Assembly (NCBI RefSeq): GCF_002799155.1
Contig: NZ_NERD01000002.1
Span: 1,612,001 to 1,676,000 of the forward strand
Direction of reading: 5' to 3'
Length of the DNA: 64,000 nt
DNA from: Stenotrophomonas maltophilia
Lineage (GTDB): Bacteria; Pseudomonadota; Gammaproteobacteria; Xanthomonadales; Xanthomonadaceae
Below are positions 17,617-28,377 of this stretch, in pieces. Position numbers and translations under genes: made by a program. Position 1 is the stretch's first letter, and each line of letters starts with the position of its first letter. The notes under the pieces are model-generated. The model was not told the origin of the DNA, made no database searches, and saw nothing but the letters and a program-made list of their open reading frames with translations.

Positions 17617-18741
17617 CTACGGCCCTGCGCGGAACGGCCCATGCCTCTGCAGCTCCTGCTGGTAACGCCGCACATCGCGCCGTTCCTGCCGGCACCAGTC
17701 CTCCAGCGCCCCGGCGAATTCCGCATCGGCCACCCAGTGCCGGCTGCGCACCAGTGCAGGCAGGAAGCCGCGTGCCAGCTTGTGCTCGCCCTGCGCGCCG
17801 GGCTCGAATCGGCTCAGCCCCTCGCGCAGGCAGTACTCGATACCCTGGTAGTAGCAGGCCTCGAAGTGCAGGCCAGGCAGGGTGGCGCCGCCCCAGTAAC
17901 GGCCGTACAGCGTGTCGCCGCCGCGCAGGCACAGTGCACCGGCAATCGGCTGGCCCTCCTGCTCGGCCAGGAACAGCACCAGCCCGCGTCCCAATGAAAT
18001 GGCCAGATGACGCAGGAACGCCTCGGTCAGCGCCGGGGCATTGCCGTATTCGAGGAAGGTCTGCAGGTAGAAGCGGTACATCGCCTGCAGATCGGCGCGT
18101 CTGGCCTCGTCGCCATGTACTACGCGGAACGTGATGCCCTGGCGGGTGACCTTGGCCCGTTCCTGGCGGATGTTCTTGCGGTGCTTGTGATCCATCGCGC
18201 CGAGGAACTGATCGAAGGTCGCCCACTCACCCGGATTCTGCCACTGGAACTGCACGTCCTCACGCAGCAGCCAGTCATCGCCGAACAGCGCCTCGTCGCC
18301 CGCTGTGTGGAAATTGATATGGGCCGAGGACACGTGCAGTGCGGGCAGCGCATCACGCAACGCCGACAGCAACGCGGCGCGTTCTGAAGCGTGACGGGCC
18401 AGCAGCCGCGGGCCGGTGACCGGCGAGTACGGCACCGCGCCCAGCCATTTCGGGTAGTAGTCACGGCCATGCCGGGCATAGGCGTTGGCCCAGGCGTGGT
18501 CGAACACGAACTCGCCGTGCGAATTGGTCTTCAGGTAACCCGGTATGGCGCCAACCAGGTGGTCGCCGTCCCACAGCGTGAAGTGCCGGGGCTGCCAGCC
18601 CCAGTCCTCGCGCAGGCAGCCGTGTTGTTCCAGGCCAGACAGGAAGGCATGGCTGACGAACGGGTTCTGGCCGTCGTGCAGCGCATCCCAGTCGGTGGCG
18701 GGAATGGACTGCAGAGAGTCGAGGAAGCGGGCGGAGGGCAT
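17617..18741 (-). CDS. GNAT/FemAB-like N-acyltransferase (DUF482 type)
   Basis: 374 residues from MPSARFLDSLQSIPATDWDA; the frame upstream is not family-like. It matches the double-GNAT DUF482 proteins, sometimes annotated as peptidogalycan biosynthesis proteins. Landmarks are NPFVSHAFLSGLEQHGC, WANAYARHGRDYYPKWLGAV, PYSPVTGPRLL, KHRKNIRQERAKV and YWGGATLPGLHFEACYYQGI. The acyl acceptor is unknown. No operon partner is visible. Confidence 0.87.
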   Translation of the reverse strand: MPSARFLDSLQSIPATDWDALHDGQNPFVSHAFLSGLEQHGCLREDWGWQPRHFTLWDGDHLVGAIPGYLKTNSHGEFVFDHAWANAYARHGRDYYPKWLGAVPYSPVTGPRLLARHASERAALLSALRDALPALHVSSAHINFHTAGDEALFGDDWLLREDVQFQWQNPGEWATFDQFLGAMDHKHRKNIRQERAKVTRQGITFRVVHGDEARRADLQAMYRFYLQTFLEYGNAPALTEAFLRHLAISLGRGLVLFLAEQEGQPIAGALCLRGGDTLYGRYWGGATLPGLHFEACYYQGIEYCLREGLSRFEPGAQGEHKLARGFLPALVRSRHWVADAEFAGALEDWCRQERRDVRRYQQELQRHGPFRAGP

Positions 18742-18932
18742 GGTTGGCAAGGATAGGCCAGGTGGATCGCGAACGGTGTTGGCGGGGCTGGGTTGGTTTG
18801 TTCCGGTTGGGGGTGAGGGAAGTTTGAAATCTCCATCCGTGTGCGCTTGGTGCGGAATTACCGGCGCACGGCTCGGCAGGGTGGCGGGGCGCTGCATGAG
18901 CGGCGCGCATCCCACCCATGGAGGAATCAACA

Positions 18933-20417
18933 ATGAAGGGAGCTAATCTCGTCGTGCTGGCACTTACGCTTGCATGCGGCTCGGCGTTTGCAACGTATGC
19001 TTCGGCCCCTGGAATCGAAGACCTGTCCCCAGTCGAAGATCCGGGATTGTATGCCGAACTGGTGGCAATGCTTGAGCGAGAAGCCGGAACCCGTTTGACG
19101 CATCATTTGCAGGAGCGAGGGAAGCTGCGTCAGGTGACTATCGGCATAGTGATTGAACCGCGAAAGCACAGGATGGTTGTCAACTTCGGCCCGGGGTACC
19201 TTCCGGGCAAAGAAGATAGCTATGGCGAGCTTTTCCTGGAGCCTCTGGCTGCGGATCTGAGACGCTATTCAGAGCGGTCTGGGATGGGATTCTTGGATGT
19301 GACGTTCCTCTTCCAGGGGAAGTCGATGGAAGAGCACTTCCCCGATGATCACCCGCAGCCAGCGTTGGCAACACCTCGGTCAGCGCACAGCAAAGCCTTG
19401 GTTTCCTCGAGTCATGGATACATTGCCTTGCACCCGGGCAGAGAATGGGAGTTTCAGCGGCCGTCTCCGCTCGGGCTACAAGAGGATGTACTGAGCCCGA
19501 TGTATGGTGACGCGCTTGAGGATCTGTTGGAGCAGCGGAGTGGTCTGGTCGTGTATCGCGCCCGAAGCCGCTCGGCTGAACCTCATCCAGAGGCTGCACA
19601 TCCGTGGGAGCACATGTCGGCACGCTATCACCTCAAAGCGCTCTTCCCTGACCGTGCTGACATTTGGAATGAATTCCCAAATAGTCCCGACAGTGATCGC
19701 GAGGTGAAAGAGGACATCCGTGCCCGTCCAAACTACGCCAACCATTTGGCTGTGGACGTGATGCTGAGCTTGCACACCAATGGCAGCGATTCAGCCAGTA
19801 CGCGTGGCACCGAGGTCTATTACCATCAGGCGAAACCACAGGATAAGGCCTTGGCGGACAGCATCCTGTGTTCGATGCGGGAGGTCATACGCGCGCAGCC
19901 TGGTTATCAGGATTTCCCGCTTCGCGAGAGTTCGAACGCGGGTGCGCACGGCGAAAACCGCATCGGGAAGATGCCCTCGGTGATCGTCGAAACCGCCTAC
20001 CACTCCAATCCTGATGATGTGGCGGCATTGCAGGACCCCGTCTTCCGCTCGGCGTCGATGAAAGGTGTGGAGAAGGGCTATCGCCTGTGGGCAACGGGAA
20101 AGACCTGCGAGCCGCTGGCCCTGCATCCGATCCCGGATATCGATGTCCCGATTCAGGCGGCCCGGGACGTTGAACTGGGCTATGCCGGGAATCCTCAGTA
20201 TCCGTTGTCTGTGGAGCTCTCGCTGGCATCCTGTTCGGAGGCGGGCGCATGCACGCCCTGGGCGACGACATTCGATGACCCTGCCAAGCCACTGACCATC
20301 AATCTCGCCTGCAATGGCCCAAGTCCAGGCGTCGCGCGCTGGAGTGTTGTGCTGCGCGATGCGGATGGGGTTGCCACGACACCCGTCGAGTTCTCGCAGG
20401 CGTGCGTGCGAGCGTGA
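18933..20417 (+). CDS. Exported divergent N-acetylmuramoyl-L-alanine amidase-like protein
   Basis: 494 residues. ATG 18933 is chosen because GGAGG lies at 18920-18924; an ATG five codons earlier overlaps that site. The Sec signal peptide ends near FATYASA. The region about 145-385 follows Amidase_3 order: a first His in SSHGYIALHPG, a Glu in LGLQEDVLSP, R/A segments, the zinc His in SLHTNGSDS, and the catalytic Glu in SVIVETAYHSNPDD. The first motif lacks the usual DxGHGG glycines. About 110 further residues with cysteines (ASCSEAGAC, NLACNG) form a beta-rich C-terminal domain. It probably cleaves peptidoglycan or a related amide. GC is well below the neighbours, suggesting transfer. Confidence 0.78.
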   Translation: MKGANLVVLALTLACGSAFATYASAPGIEDLSPVEDPGLYAELVAMLEREAGTRLTHHLQERGKLRQVTIGIVIEPRKHRMVVNFGPGYLPGKEDSYGELFLEPLAADLRRYSERSGMGFLDVTFLFQGKSMEEHFPDDHPQPALATPRSAHSKALVSSSHGYIALHPGREWEFQRPSPLGLQEDVLSPMYGDALEDLLEQRSGLVVYRARSRSAEPHPEAAHPWEHMSARYHLKALFPDRADIWNEFPNSPDSDREVKEDIRARPNYANHLAVDVMLSLHTNGSDSASTRGTEVYYHQAKPQDKALADSILCSMREVIRAQPGYQDFPLRESSNAGAHGENRIGKMPSVIVETAYHSNPDDVAALQDPVFRSASMKGVEKGYRLWATGKTCEPLALHPIPDIDVPIQAARDVELGYAGNPQYPLSVELSLASCSEAGACTPWATTFDDPAKPLTINLACNGPSPGVARWSVVLRDADGVATTPVEFSQACVRA

Positions 20418-20432
20418 GGGCGGGCTTCGGTC

Positions 20433-20455
20433 TGCCAGGCATGGCCTGGCACTAC
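20433..20455 (-). repeat. SMAG-type repeat
   Basis: TGCCAGGC, ATG loop, GCCTGGCA, then CTAC (GTAG on the minus strand). Confidence 0.8.
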
Positions 20456-20464
20456 TGAAAGCAC

Positions 20465-20492
20465 AAAGGCCGGCGCTTTCGCGCCGGCCTTT
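20465..20492. terminator. Strong bidirectional terminator
   Basis: AAAGGCCGGCGC, loop TTTC, GCGCCGGCCTTT: a perfect 12-bp stem between the convergent amidase-like gene and trxB. A short A-run precedes and a T-run ends the stem, so it can serve both strands. Confidence 0.88.
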
Positions 20493-20499
20493 GGTCTGG

Positions 20500-20516
20500 G
20501 TCGAGCATGGCTCGAC
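20500..20516. repeat. Palindrome abutting trxB stop
   Basis: GTCGAGC, ATG loop, GCTCGAC; SMAG-like stem without a GTAG head. It abuts the trxB stop codon. Confidence 0.6.
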
Positions 20517-21581
<1,065 letters not shown>

Positions 21582-21721
21582 TCAAGCCGATGAACAGAAC
21601 GCCGTCATCCAGCGGTGGTTCCGGCCCTCGGATTGCCCTGCCGGACGTCGCATAACTGAAAACTGACGCCGTCTCATTTATTATCAATCACTAACAGCGC
21701 ATTCCAAAGGTATGGTCTAAG

Positions 21722-24085
21722 GTGGCGAAGCAGGTCCCCGAACGCTCCAAGTCCGACGACAGCAAGGCGTCACGTCGCACGGCCGCGGCGGCGGCGACGA
21801 CCGACAATCCACGCCGCCAGCGCCTCTGGCGCGATCTGGGCCTGATCGCGATCGCGCCGGCCCTGCTGTATCTGGCGGCCAGTCTTTTCACTTATTCAGC
21901 GACGGATCCGGGTTGGTCGCACACCGGCAGCGTGGTCGCACCGGTGCACAACCTCGGCGGCCGTGCAGGGGCCTGGATCGCCGACGTGCTGCTGCAGCTG
22001 TTCGGCTACATCGCCTTCCTGCTGCCGGTGGTGCTGGGCGCGCTGGCGTGGATCGCCATGTTCGGCCTCAAGCGCGAGAGCAAGGGCGAGAACGACCTTG
22101 ACCCGGCGCTGCGCCTGGTCGGCCTGGTCGGTTTCCTGATCGCCGGCACCGGCTTCCTGCATGTTCGCCTGTTCAGTGGCGACGTCTCCAGCGCTGGCGG
22201 CATCCTCGGCAAGCTGGTCGGCAATTCACTCACGGTGGGCTTTGGGGCGCTGGGTGCGAACCTGTTCGTGCTGGTGCTGCTGCTGGCCTCGATCACCCTG
22301 GCCACCGGGCTGTCCTGGTTCACGGTGATGGAGAAGATCGGCCGCGGCGTGATGTCGCTGGCGCCGTTGCTGGCGCGCAAGAAGGAGGAAGTCACCGAGT
22401 GGCAGCAGACCCGGGTGATGCGGGAGGAGCGCCAGGAAGTGCGCAAGGCCGATGCCGAGGTGCGCGCCAAGCGCGAGCCGGTGAAGATCGAGCCACGCCC
22501 GGAGCCGGTGATCGAGAAGAGTGACCGGGCCAAGCGCGATACGCAGATCCCGATGTTCCGTGGCGTCAACGGCGACGGCTCGGACCTGCCGCCGCTGGCC
22601 CTGCTGGACGACCCCAAGCCGCAGCCGGTGGGCTACGACAAGGAAACCCTGGACGCGCTGTCGCGGCAGATCGAGTTCAAGCTGAAGGACTTCCGCATCG
22701 ACGCCCAGGTGGTCGCTGCCAACCCGGGCCCGGTGATCACCCGCTTCGAGATCGAGCCGGCGCCGGGCATCAAGGTCAGCCAGATCAGTTCGCTGGACAA
22801 GGACATCGCGCGCGGCCTGTCGGTGAAGTCGGTGCGCGTGGTCGACGTGATTCCGGGCAAGTCGGTGATCGGCCTGGAAATCCCGAACGTCACCCGCGAG
22901 ATGATCTACCTGTCCGAGCTGCTGCGTTCGAAGGAGTACGACAAGTCGGCCAGCGTGCTGACCCTGGCGCTGGGCAAGGACATCGCCGGGCGCTCGACCG
23001 TGGCCGACCTGGCGCGCATGCCGCACCTGCTGGTGGCCGGTACCACCGGTTCGGGCAAGTCGGTGGCGGTCAATGCGATGGTGCTGAGCCTGCTGTTCAA
23101 GGCCTCGCCGAAAGACCTGCGGATGCTGATGATCGACCCGAAGATGCTCGAACTGAGCGTCTACCAGGGCATCCCGCACCTGCTGGCGCCGGTGGTCACC
23201 GACATGAAGGAGGCCGCCAACGGCCTGCGCTGGTGCGTGGCCGAGATGGAGCGCCGCTACAAGCTGATGAGCGCGGTGGGCGTGCGCAACCTGGCCGGCT
23301 TCAACAAGAAGGTGAAGGAAGCGCAGGACGCCGGCCAGCCGCTGATGGACCCGCTGTTCAAGCCGAACCCGGAACTGGGCGAGGCGCCGCGGCCGCTGGA
23401 GACGCTGCCGTTCATCGTCATCTTCATCGACGAATTCGCCGACATGATGATGATCGTCGGCAAGAAGGTGGAAGAGCTGATCGCGCGCCTGGCACAGAAG
23501 GCGCGTGCGGCCGGCATCCACCTGATCCTGGCCACGCAGCGCCCGTCGGTGGACGTGATCACCGGCCTGATCAAGGCCAACATCCCGACCCGCATCGCCT
23601 TCCAGGTCAGCTCCAAGATCGACTCGCGCACCATCCTCGACCAGTCCGGCGCGGAAACCCTGCTGGGCCACGGCGACATGCTGTACCTGCCGCCGGGTAC
23701 CGCCATGCCCGAGCGCGTGCACGGCGCCTTCGTCTCCGACGAGGAAGTGCACCGCGTGGTCGAACATCTCAAGGCGATGGGCCCGGCCGACTATGTCGAC
23801 GGCGTGCTGGACGAAGTGCAGACGATGGGCGATGGCGTAGTCGTCGGCGCCACCGGCCTGCCCGAGAACAGCTCGTCCGGCGACGAGTCCGACCCGTTGT
23901 ATGACGAAGCGCTGCGGGTGGTCACCGAGACCCGTCGCGCTTCGATTTCCGGCGTGCAGCGCCGGCTGAAGATCGGCTACAACCGTGCAGCGCGACTGAT
24001 CGAGGCCATGGAAGCGGCCGGCGTGGTCAGCCCGCCCGAGCACAACGGCGACCGCACGGTGCTGGCACCGCCACCGCCGAAGTAG
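21722..24085 (+). CDS. ftsK: DNA translocase FtsK
   Basis: A 787-residue septal DNA pump that coordinates chromosome segregation with division. The start is GTG 21722. An N-terminal membrane domain has about four helices ([36 protein letters not shown] and two more), then a short charged linker instead of the long E. coli linker. The motor has Walker A GTTGSGKS and Walker [15 protein letters not shown]. The C-terminal gamma winged helix ([20 protein letters not shown], then [18 protein letters not shown]) reads KOPS. AAAGG at 21706-21710 is 11 nt from the start; a TATGGT box at 21711 leaves a near-leaderless start possible. The long antisense open frame over this gene is a composition artefact. 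Confidence 0.97.
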   Translation: MAKQVPERSKSDDSKASRRTAAAAATTDNPRRQRLWRDLGLIAIAPALLYLAASLFTYSATDPGWSHTGSVVAPVHNLGGRAGAWIADVLLQLFGYIAFLLPVVLGALAWIAMFGLKRESKGENDLDPALRLVGLVGFLIAGTGFLHVRLFSGDVSSAGGILGKLVGNSLTVGFGALGANLFVLVLLLASITLATGLSWFTVMEKIGRGVMSLAPLLARKKEEVTEWQQTRVMREERQEVRKADAEVRAKREPVKIEPRPEPVIEKSDRAKRDTQIPMFRGVNGDGSDLPPLALLDDPKPQPVGYDKETLDALSRQIEFKLKDFRIDAQVVAANPGPVITRFEIEPAPGIKVSQISSLDKDIARGLSVKSVRVVDVIPGKSVIGLEIPNVTREMIYLSELLRSKEYDKSASVLTLALGKDIAGRSTVADLARMPHLLVAGTTGSGKSVAVNAMVLSLLFKASPKDLRMLMIDPKMLELSVYQGIPHLLAPVVTDMKEAANGLRWCVAEMERRYKLMSAVGVRNLAGFNKKVKEAQDAGQPLMDPLFKPNPELGEAPRPLETLPFIVIFIDEFADMMMIVGKKVEELIARLAQKARAAGIHLILATQRPSVDVITGLIKANIPTRIAFQVSSKIDSRTILDQSGAETLLGHGDMLYLPPGTAMPERVHGAFVSDEEVHRVVEHLKAMGPADYVDGVLDEVQTMGDGVVVGATGLPENSSSGDESDPLYDEALRVVTETRRASISGVQRRLKIGYNRAARLIEAMEAAGVVSPPEHNGDRTVLAPPPPK

Positions 24086-24124
24086 GACCCGACGTATCCC
24101 CCACGACGTCCAAGGAACCGACGC

Positions 24125-26068
24125 ATGCTTCACCCCGTACCAAGCGCGCTGGCACTGGCGCTGGCAGCCTTGATGGCTGCCGGCCCGGCACTGGCAGAAA
24201 CCGCCACCTCCGCGCCCGCCACGGCGCCGCCCTCCGCCAGCGGCGATACCGAAGCCAGCAATAATTTCAGCATTGTCCGCTACCGCGCCGACTACCAGGT
24301 GCGGCCGGATGCGGGCAATGTGCAGACCGAAACCTACGAAGTCCTGCTCAAGACCAAGGCGTCCGTCGAGCAGTTCAGCCAGGTGCGGCTGAGCTACAGC
24401 GAGAAGATGGAGACGCTGGAAGTGCTCGGCGCCTACACCATCACCGCCGACGGCCAGCGCCGCGACGTGCCGGCTGACCGCATCTACACCCAGGAAAGCT
24501 ATTCCAGCGCCTCGGCGGCGATGTATGCCGACCGAAAGGTGCGGGTGATCGTGTTCCCGAACCTGGCACCCGGCACGCGCCTGTACTACCAGGTACGCCG
24601 CACCCAGGCCACGCCGTACTTCCCGGGCTACTTCGGCCTGTGGGAAACCTTCAATGTGTTCACCGAGTACGAGGACGCCGAGGTCACCCTGAGTGCGCCG
24701 GCCAACCTGCCGATGTTCGTCGACAGCCGCGGCGTGCAGGGCAGCGATCGCCCGACGGTGAAGAACGGCCAGGCACAGTGGCGCTGGCGCTACCAGCGTC
24801 GCGAGGCCATGCCGGCACAGAACTGGTCGGCGGCAGGGTGGGAGTTCGGCCCGAACATCATGGCCAGCACCTATCGTGACTGGTCGCAGATGGGCCGCGC
24901 CTACCAGCTCAAGGCGGGCCCGGCGGCGCAGGTCACGCCGGAACTGCAGGCGCTGGCCGACCAGGTCACCACCGGCATCAGTGACCGTCGCGAGCAGGCC
25001 GATGCACTGTATCGCTGGGTCGCTCAGAACATCCGCTATGTGGCGGTGTACCTGGGCAATGGCGGCCTGGAGCCGAACAGTGCGCAGAGCATCCTCGACA
25101 ATCACTACGGTGACTGCAAGGACCATGTGACGATCCTGGAGGCGCTGCTGGCGGCCAAGGGCATCGCCAGCTCGCCGGTGCTGATTGGCGCCGGTGGTGG
25201 CCCGACGCTGCCGAAAATTCCGGTGCTGGGCCGCTTCAACCACGCCATTACCTATATCCCCGAATTCGATCTGTACCTGGATTCGACTACGGCGTGGGCG
25301 CGCTTCGGCCAGCTGCCGGAAGGCGACCTCGGCGCGCCGGTGATGCGCACCCGCGACGCCACGCTGGCGCGCACCCCGGCCAACACGCCGGAGCGTAACG
25401 CCACCTCGATGGACGTGCGTTTCACCTTCGACGCCAACGGCAACCTGCGCGGCGAGACCATTCCGAAGCTGGGCGAGAACGCCGAGATCGGCATGCGAGC
25501 CCAGTTCTCCCAGCTCAACGCGCAGAACCGTGCGCGCGCTGAAGAGCAGATCATGGCCGCGTCCGGCTTCGACGGGCGAGGGCAGCTGCAGATCCAGGGC
25601 GTGCCGGTCGACCTGACCCGGCCGTTCGGCTACCGCATGGCCTTCCAGGCCGAGGACTACGCCGACTTCAGCGTGGCCGGCGGCATGGCCGTGCCGGATC
25701 CGCCGGGTGGCGAGTCGGTGCGCGGGCTGTACGCCACCGCCTCGGCGCCAGCCAACGAGACGCCGTTCTACTGCAATGCCAGCCTGCGCGAGGAAACCTA
25801 TCGCCTGCAGTTCCCGACCAATGCGCCGATCATCGCCATCCCGGCCAGCCAGCGTTTCAGCAACGCCGCCGGTGAGTACCGGGTGGACTGGAGCCGCGAG
25901 GGCCAGGACGTGATCGTGCATCACCGCCTGCGGCAGAACGCGGTACGTGGCCCGGAGGCGTTGTGCCAGCCGCAGGACTATCCGGCGTTCCGCGCGCTGT
26001 ATCGCGAAGTGCGGCGCGGCTTCCGTGGCCAGGTGCTGTACGGCAAGCTGCCGGGCTCCGGCGGCTGA
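24125..26068 (+). CDS. Exported DUF3857/transglutaminase-like protein
   Basis: 647 residues with a signal peptide (LALALAALMAAGPALA), starting at ATG 24125 after an AAGGA. A DUF3857 domain (about 50-240) is followed by a transglutaminase-like core: RYVAVYLGNGGLEPN, the Cys in HYGDCKDHVTILEALL, the His in FNHAITYIPEFDLYLD and the Asp in that last strand, giving a Cys-His-Asp triad. These proteins are periplasmic and of uncertain reaction (protease or crosslinker). It lies between ftsK and lolA, 39 nt after ftsK. Confidence 0.88.
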   Translation: MLHPVPSALALALAALMAAGPALAETATSAPATAPPSASGDTEASNNFSIVRYRADYQVRPDAGNVQTETYEVLLKTKASVEQFSQVRLSYSEKMETLEVLGAYTITADGQRRDVPADRIYTQESYSSASAAMYADRKVRVIVFPNLAPGTRLYYQVRRTQATPYFPGYFGLWETFNVFTEYEDAEVTLSAPANLPMFVDSRGVQGSDRPTVKNGQAQWRWRYQRREAMPAQNWSAAGWEFGPNIMASTYRDWSQMGRAYQLKAGPAAQVTPELQALADQVTTGISDRREQADALYRWVAQNIRYVAVYLGNGGLEPNSAQSILDNHYGDCKDHVTILEALLAAKGIASSPVLIGAGGGPTLPKIPVLGRFNHAITYIPEFDLYLDSTTAWARFGQLPEGDLGAPVMRTRDATLARTPANTPERNATSMDVRFTFDANGNLRGETIPKLGENAEIGMRAQFSQLNAQNRARAEEQIMAASGFDGRGQLQIQGVPVDLTRPFGYRMAFQAEDYADFSVAGGMAVPDPPGGESVRGLYATASAPANETPFYCNASLREETYRLQFPTNAPIIAIPASQRFSNAAGEYRVDWSREGQDVIVHHRLRQNAVRGPEALCQPQDYPAFRALYREVRRGFRGQVLYGKLPGSGG

Positions 26069-26179
26069 ATCGCCGATGGACGTTCAGGGCGGCATAATGT
26101 CGCCCTGATCGCCCATTCATCTTTATCCGGGCACACTGGCAACCACTTTTCCTGGCGCCCGCGCCCACAGGATTTCCGC

Positions 26180-26818
26180 ATGAACTTCCGCTTCCGCCGT
26201 TTCCTTGCCACCACCACCCTGGCCGTGGCCTGCGCCGCCGCCGGCAGTGCCTGGGCTGGCGCCCGCGATGACCTGAAGGCCTTCACCAGCGGCCTGAAGG
26301 GCCTGGATGGCCAGTTCAGCCAGCAGGTGTTCGACAGCCGCGGCAAGGTGAAGGAATCGACCAGTGGCCGCGTGGCCCTGTCGGCGCCGCGCCTGTTCCG
26401 CTGGGAATACGTGCGTCCGCACGAACAGCTGATCGTGGCCGACGGCAAGAAGGTCTGGATGTACGAGCCGGACCTGGAGCAGGCCACCGTGCGCGAGCAG
26501 GGCAAGGAAGAGCAGAACAGCCCGCTGACCGCGCTGATCAACCCGGCGCTGCTGGAGCAGCAGTACGACGTCAGTGAAGAAGCCGCGCAGCGCGATGGCC
26601 TGCAGTGGCTGTCGCTGTCGCCGAAGCGCGAGACCGAGGCCAGCTTCCAGTACGCCGCGCTGGGCTTCAACGCGCAGGGCCTGGCCAAGATGGAAATCAC
26701 CGACGCGGTCGGCCAGCGCACCGTGATCAGCTTCAGTGGCTGGAAGCGCAACCCGGGCTTCGCTGCCGGCACCTTCAGCTTCACCCCGCCGAAGGGCACC
26801 GACGTCATCGGTAATTGA
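26180..26818 (+). CDS. lolA: Outer-membrane lipoprotein carrier LolA
   Basis: A 212-residue periplasmic chaperone that ferries lipoproteins from LolCDE to LolB. It has a signal peptide ending near AGSAWA, then ARDDLKAFTSGLKGLDGQFS and RLFRWEYVRPHEQLIVADGK, which are family hallmarks, and a C-terminal FSFTPPKGTDVIGN. The location downstream of ftsK and upstream of rarA matches E. coli. Confidence 0.97.
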   Translation: MNFRFRRFLATTTLAVACAAAGSAWAGARDDLKAFTSGLKGLDGQFSQQVFDSRGKVKESTSGRVALSAPRLFRWEYVRPHEQLIVADGKKVWMYEPDLEQATVREQGKEEQNSPLTALINPALLEQQYDVSEEAAQRDGLQWLSLSPKRETEASFQYAALGFNAQGLAKMEITDAVGQRTVISFSGWKRNPGFAAGTFSFTPPKGTDVIGN

Positions 26819-26825
26819 TCGAGGA

Positions 26826-26905
26826 CGCCGGGCATGGCCCGGCGCTGCCTGCTCTGGCAGGTGTCAACCGGCACCGTCGTGGTGGGTGTCAACCTTGGTT
26901 GACAC
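26826..26905. repeat. Three adjacent hairpins between lolA and rarA
   Basis: CGCCGGGC/GCCCGGCG (26826-26844), CTGCC/GGCAG (about 26846-26860), and the SMAG-like GTGTCAACC-TT-GGTTGACAC at 26886-26905. The last one provides the only -35-like sequence for the rarA -10 box. Confidence 0.65.
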
Positions 26906-26921
26906 GCTCTCGCGGTACAAT
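26895..26921 (+). promoter_or_regulatory. Candidate rarA promoter, leaderless start
   Basis: A -10 box TACAAT at 26916-26921 is followed by AAGCAC and the GTG start at 26928, the same six-base spacing as at clpS. The best -35 is TTGGTT (26895-26900, 15-bp spacer) inside the palindromic repeat. TTGACA at 26899-26904 is only 11 bp from the -10 and is not usable with it. Confidence 0.5.
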
Positions 26922-26927
26922 AAGCAC

Positions 26928-28289
26928 GTGCCAAGACATCGCTCCACTTCCTTCCCCGGCCCCGATCTGCTGAGTGTTGATCGGGAACACCTGCGCCCGC
27001 TGGCCGAGCGCATGCGCCCGCGAACCCTCGACGAAATGGTGGGGCAGAAGCGCCTGCTGGCGCCGGACAGCGCGCTGCGTCGTGCGGTCGAATCCGGTCG
27101 CGTGCATTCGATGATCCTGTGGGGGCCGCCAGGCTGCGGCAAGACCACGCTGGCGCTGTTGCTGGCCGAGTACTCCGACGCCGAATTCCGTGCCATTTCC
27201 GCGGTGCTGTCCGGCCTGCCGGAAGTGCGCCAGGTGCTGGCCGAGGCGGCACAGCGCTTCGCCGAAGGCCGGCGCACGGTGCTGTTCGTGGACGAGGTGC
27301 ATCGTTTCAACAAGGCGCAGCAGGATGCATTCCTGCCGCACATCGAGCGCGGCACCATCCTGTTCGTCGGCGCCACCACCGAGAACCCGTCCTTCGAACT
27401 GAACTCAGCGCTGTTGTCGCGCTGCCGTGTGCATGTGCTGGAAGGCGTTTCGCCCACTGATATCGTCGAGGCGCTGGAACGTGCGCTGGGTGACCGCGAA
27501 CGCGGCCTGGGCGAGGAGGGCATCGAGGTCGCTCCCGAACTGCTGCTGGAAATCGCCACCGCTGCCGATGGCGACGTGCGCCGTGCGCTGACCCTGCTGG
27601 AAATCGCCGCCGAACTGGCGGGCGGGGAGGGCGGTCGCATCACCCCGCAGACGCTGACCCAGGTGCTGGCCGACCGCACCCGCCGCTTCGACAAGGGCGG
27701 CGAGCAGTTCTACGACCAGATCTCCGCGCTGCACAAGTCGGTACGCAGTTCCAACCCGGATGCCGCGCTGTACTGGCTGACCCGCATGCTCGATGGCGGT
27801 TGCGACCCGTCCTACCTGGCGCGTCGGCTGACCCGCATGGCCATCGAGGACATCGGCCTGGCCGATCCGCGCGCGCAGAGCATGGCGCTGGAGGCCTGGG
27901 ACATCTACGAGCGGCTGGGCAGTCCGGAAGGCGAGCTGGCCTTTGCTCAGCTGGTGCTGTACCTGGCCAGCACCGCCAAGTCGAACGCCGGCTATGCGGC
28001 CTTCAACCAGGCCAAGGCCGATGTGCGCGAAAGCGGCACCGAAGAGGTGCCGTTGCACCTGCGCAATGCGCCGACCAAGCTGATGAAGGAGCTGGGCTAC
28101 GGCGCCGAGTACCAGTACGACCATGATGCCGAAGGTGGCATTGCGCTGGACCAGACCGGCTTCCCGGATGCGATGGGCGAGCGCGTGTACTACAACCCGG
28201 TGCCGCGCGGGCTGGAAATCAAGCTGAAGGAAAAGCTGGACCGGCTGCGTGCCGAGCGCGAAGCGGCCAGGGCTGCAAAAGGCCGTTGA
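26928..28289 (+). CDS. rarA: Replication-associated recombination protein RarA (MgsA)
   Basis: A 453-residue AAA+ ATPase related to clamp-loader subunits, acting at stalled replication forks with SSB. GTG 26928 gives VPRHRSTSFPGPDLLSVDRE before the family start LRPLAERMRPRTLDEMVGQK. No other start codon lies closer upstream of the core. Walker A GPPGCGKTT, Walker B VLFVDEVHRFNKAQQD and sensor-1 GATTENPSFELN are intact. The C-terminal MgsA tetramerisation domain ends HDAEGGIALDQTGFPDAMG. No Shine-Dalgarno is present. Confidence 0.96.
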   Translation: MPRHRSTSFPGPDLLSVDREHLRPLAERMRPRTLDEMVGQKRLLAPDSALRRAVESGRVHSMILWGPPGCGKTTLALLLAEYSDAEFRAISAVLSGLPEVRQVLAEAAQRFAEGRRTVLFVDEVHRFNKAQQDAFLPHIERGTILFVGATTENPSFELNSALLSRCRVHVLEGVSPTDIVEALERALGDRERGLGEEGIEVAPELLLEIATAADGDVRRALTLLEIAAELAGGEGGRITPQTLTQVLADRTRRFDKGGEQFYDQISALHKSVRSSNPDAALYWLTRMLDGGCDPSYLARRLTRMAIEDIGLADPRAQSMALEAWDIYERLGSPEGELAFAQLVLYLASTAKSNAGYAAFNQAKADVRESGTEEVPLHLRNAPTKLMKELGYGAEYQYDHDAEGGIALDQTGFPDAMGERVYYNPVPRGLEIKLKEKLDRLRAEREAARAAKGR

Positions 28290-28295
28290 CCCGGC

Positions 28296-28317
28296 AGCCG
28301 AGCATGGCTCAGCTCTA
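28296..28317 (-). repeat. SMAG-type repeat
   Basis: AGCCGAGC, ATG loop, GCTCAGCT (imperfect), CTAC. GTAG head on the minus strand. Confidence 0.75.
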
Positions 28318-28377
28318 CATTGTCCTGAGTGCGTTCATTTGGCAGACTGCGCGGCTTCTCTTTCAAGGATCGATGCC

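Noticed and set aside
21711..21724. Leaderless start for ftsK from TATGGT
   Set aside because: The gap to GTG is only 5 nt, no -35 is seen at 16-18 bp, and an AAAGG ribosome binding site is present.
22226..25924. Very long open frame (over 1200 codons) antisense to ftsK and the transglutaminase-like gene
   Set aside because: Composition artefact of high GC; it is rich in His, Arg and Gln low-complexity sequence, and the opposite strand encodes well-conserved proteins.
26899..26921. TTGACA ... TACAAT as a textbook promoter before rarA
   Set aside because: The spacer is only 11 bp, far below 16-18, so these two hexamers cannot act together. A different -35 at 15-16 bp was proposed instead.
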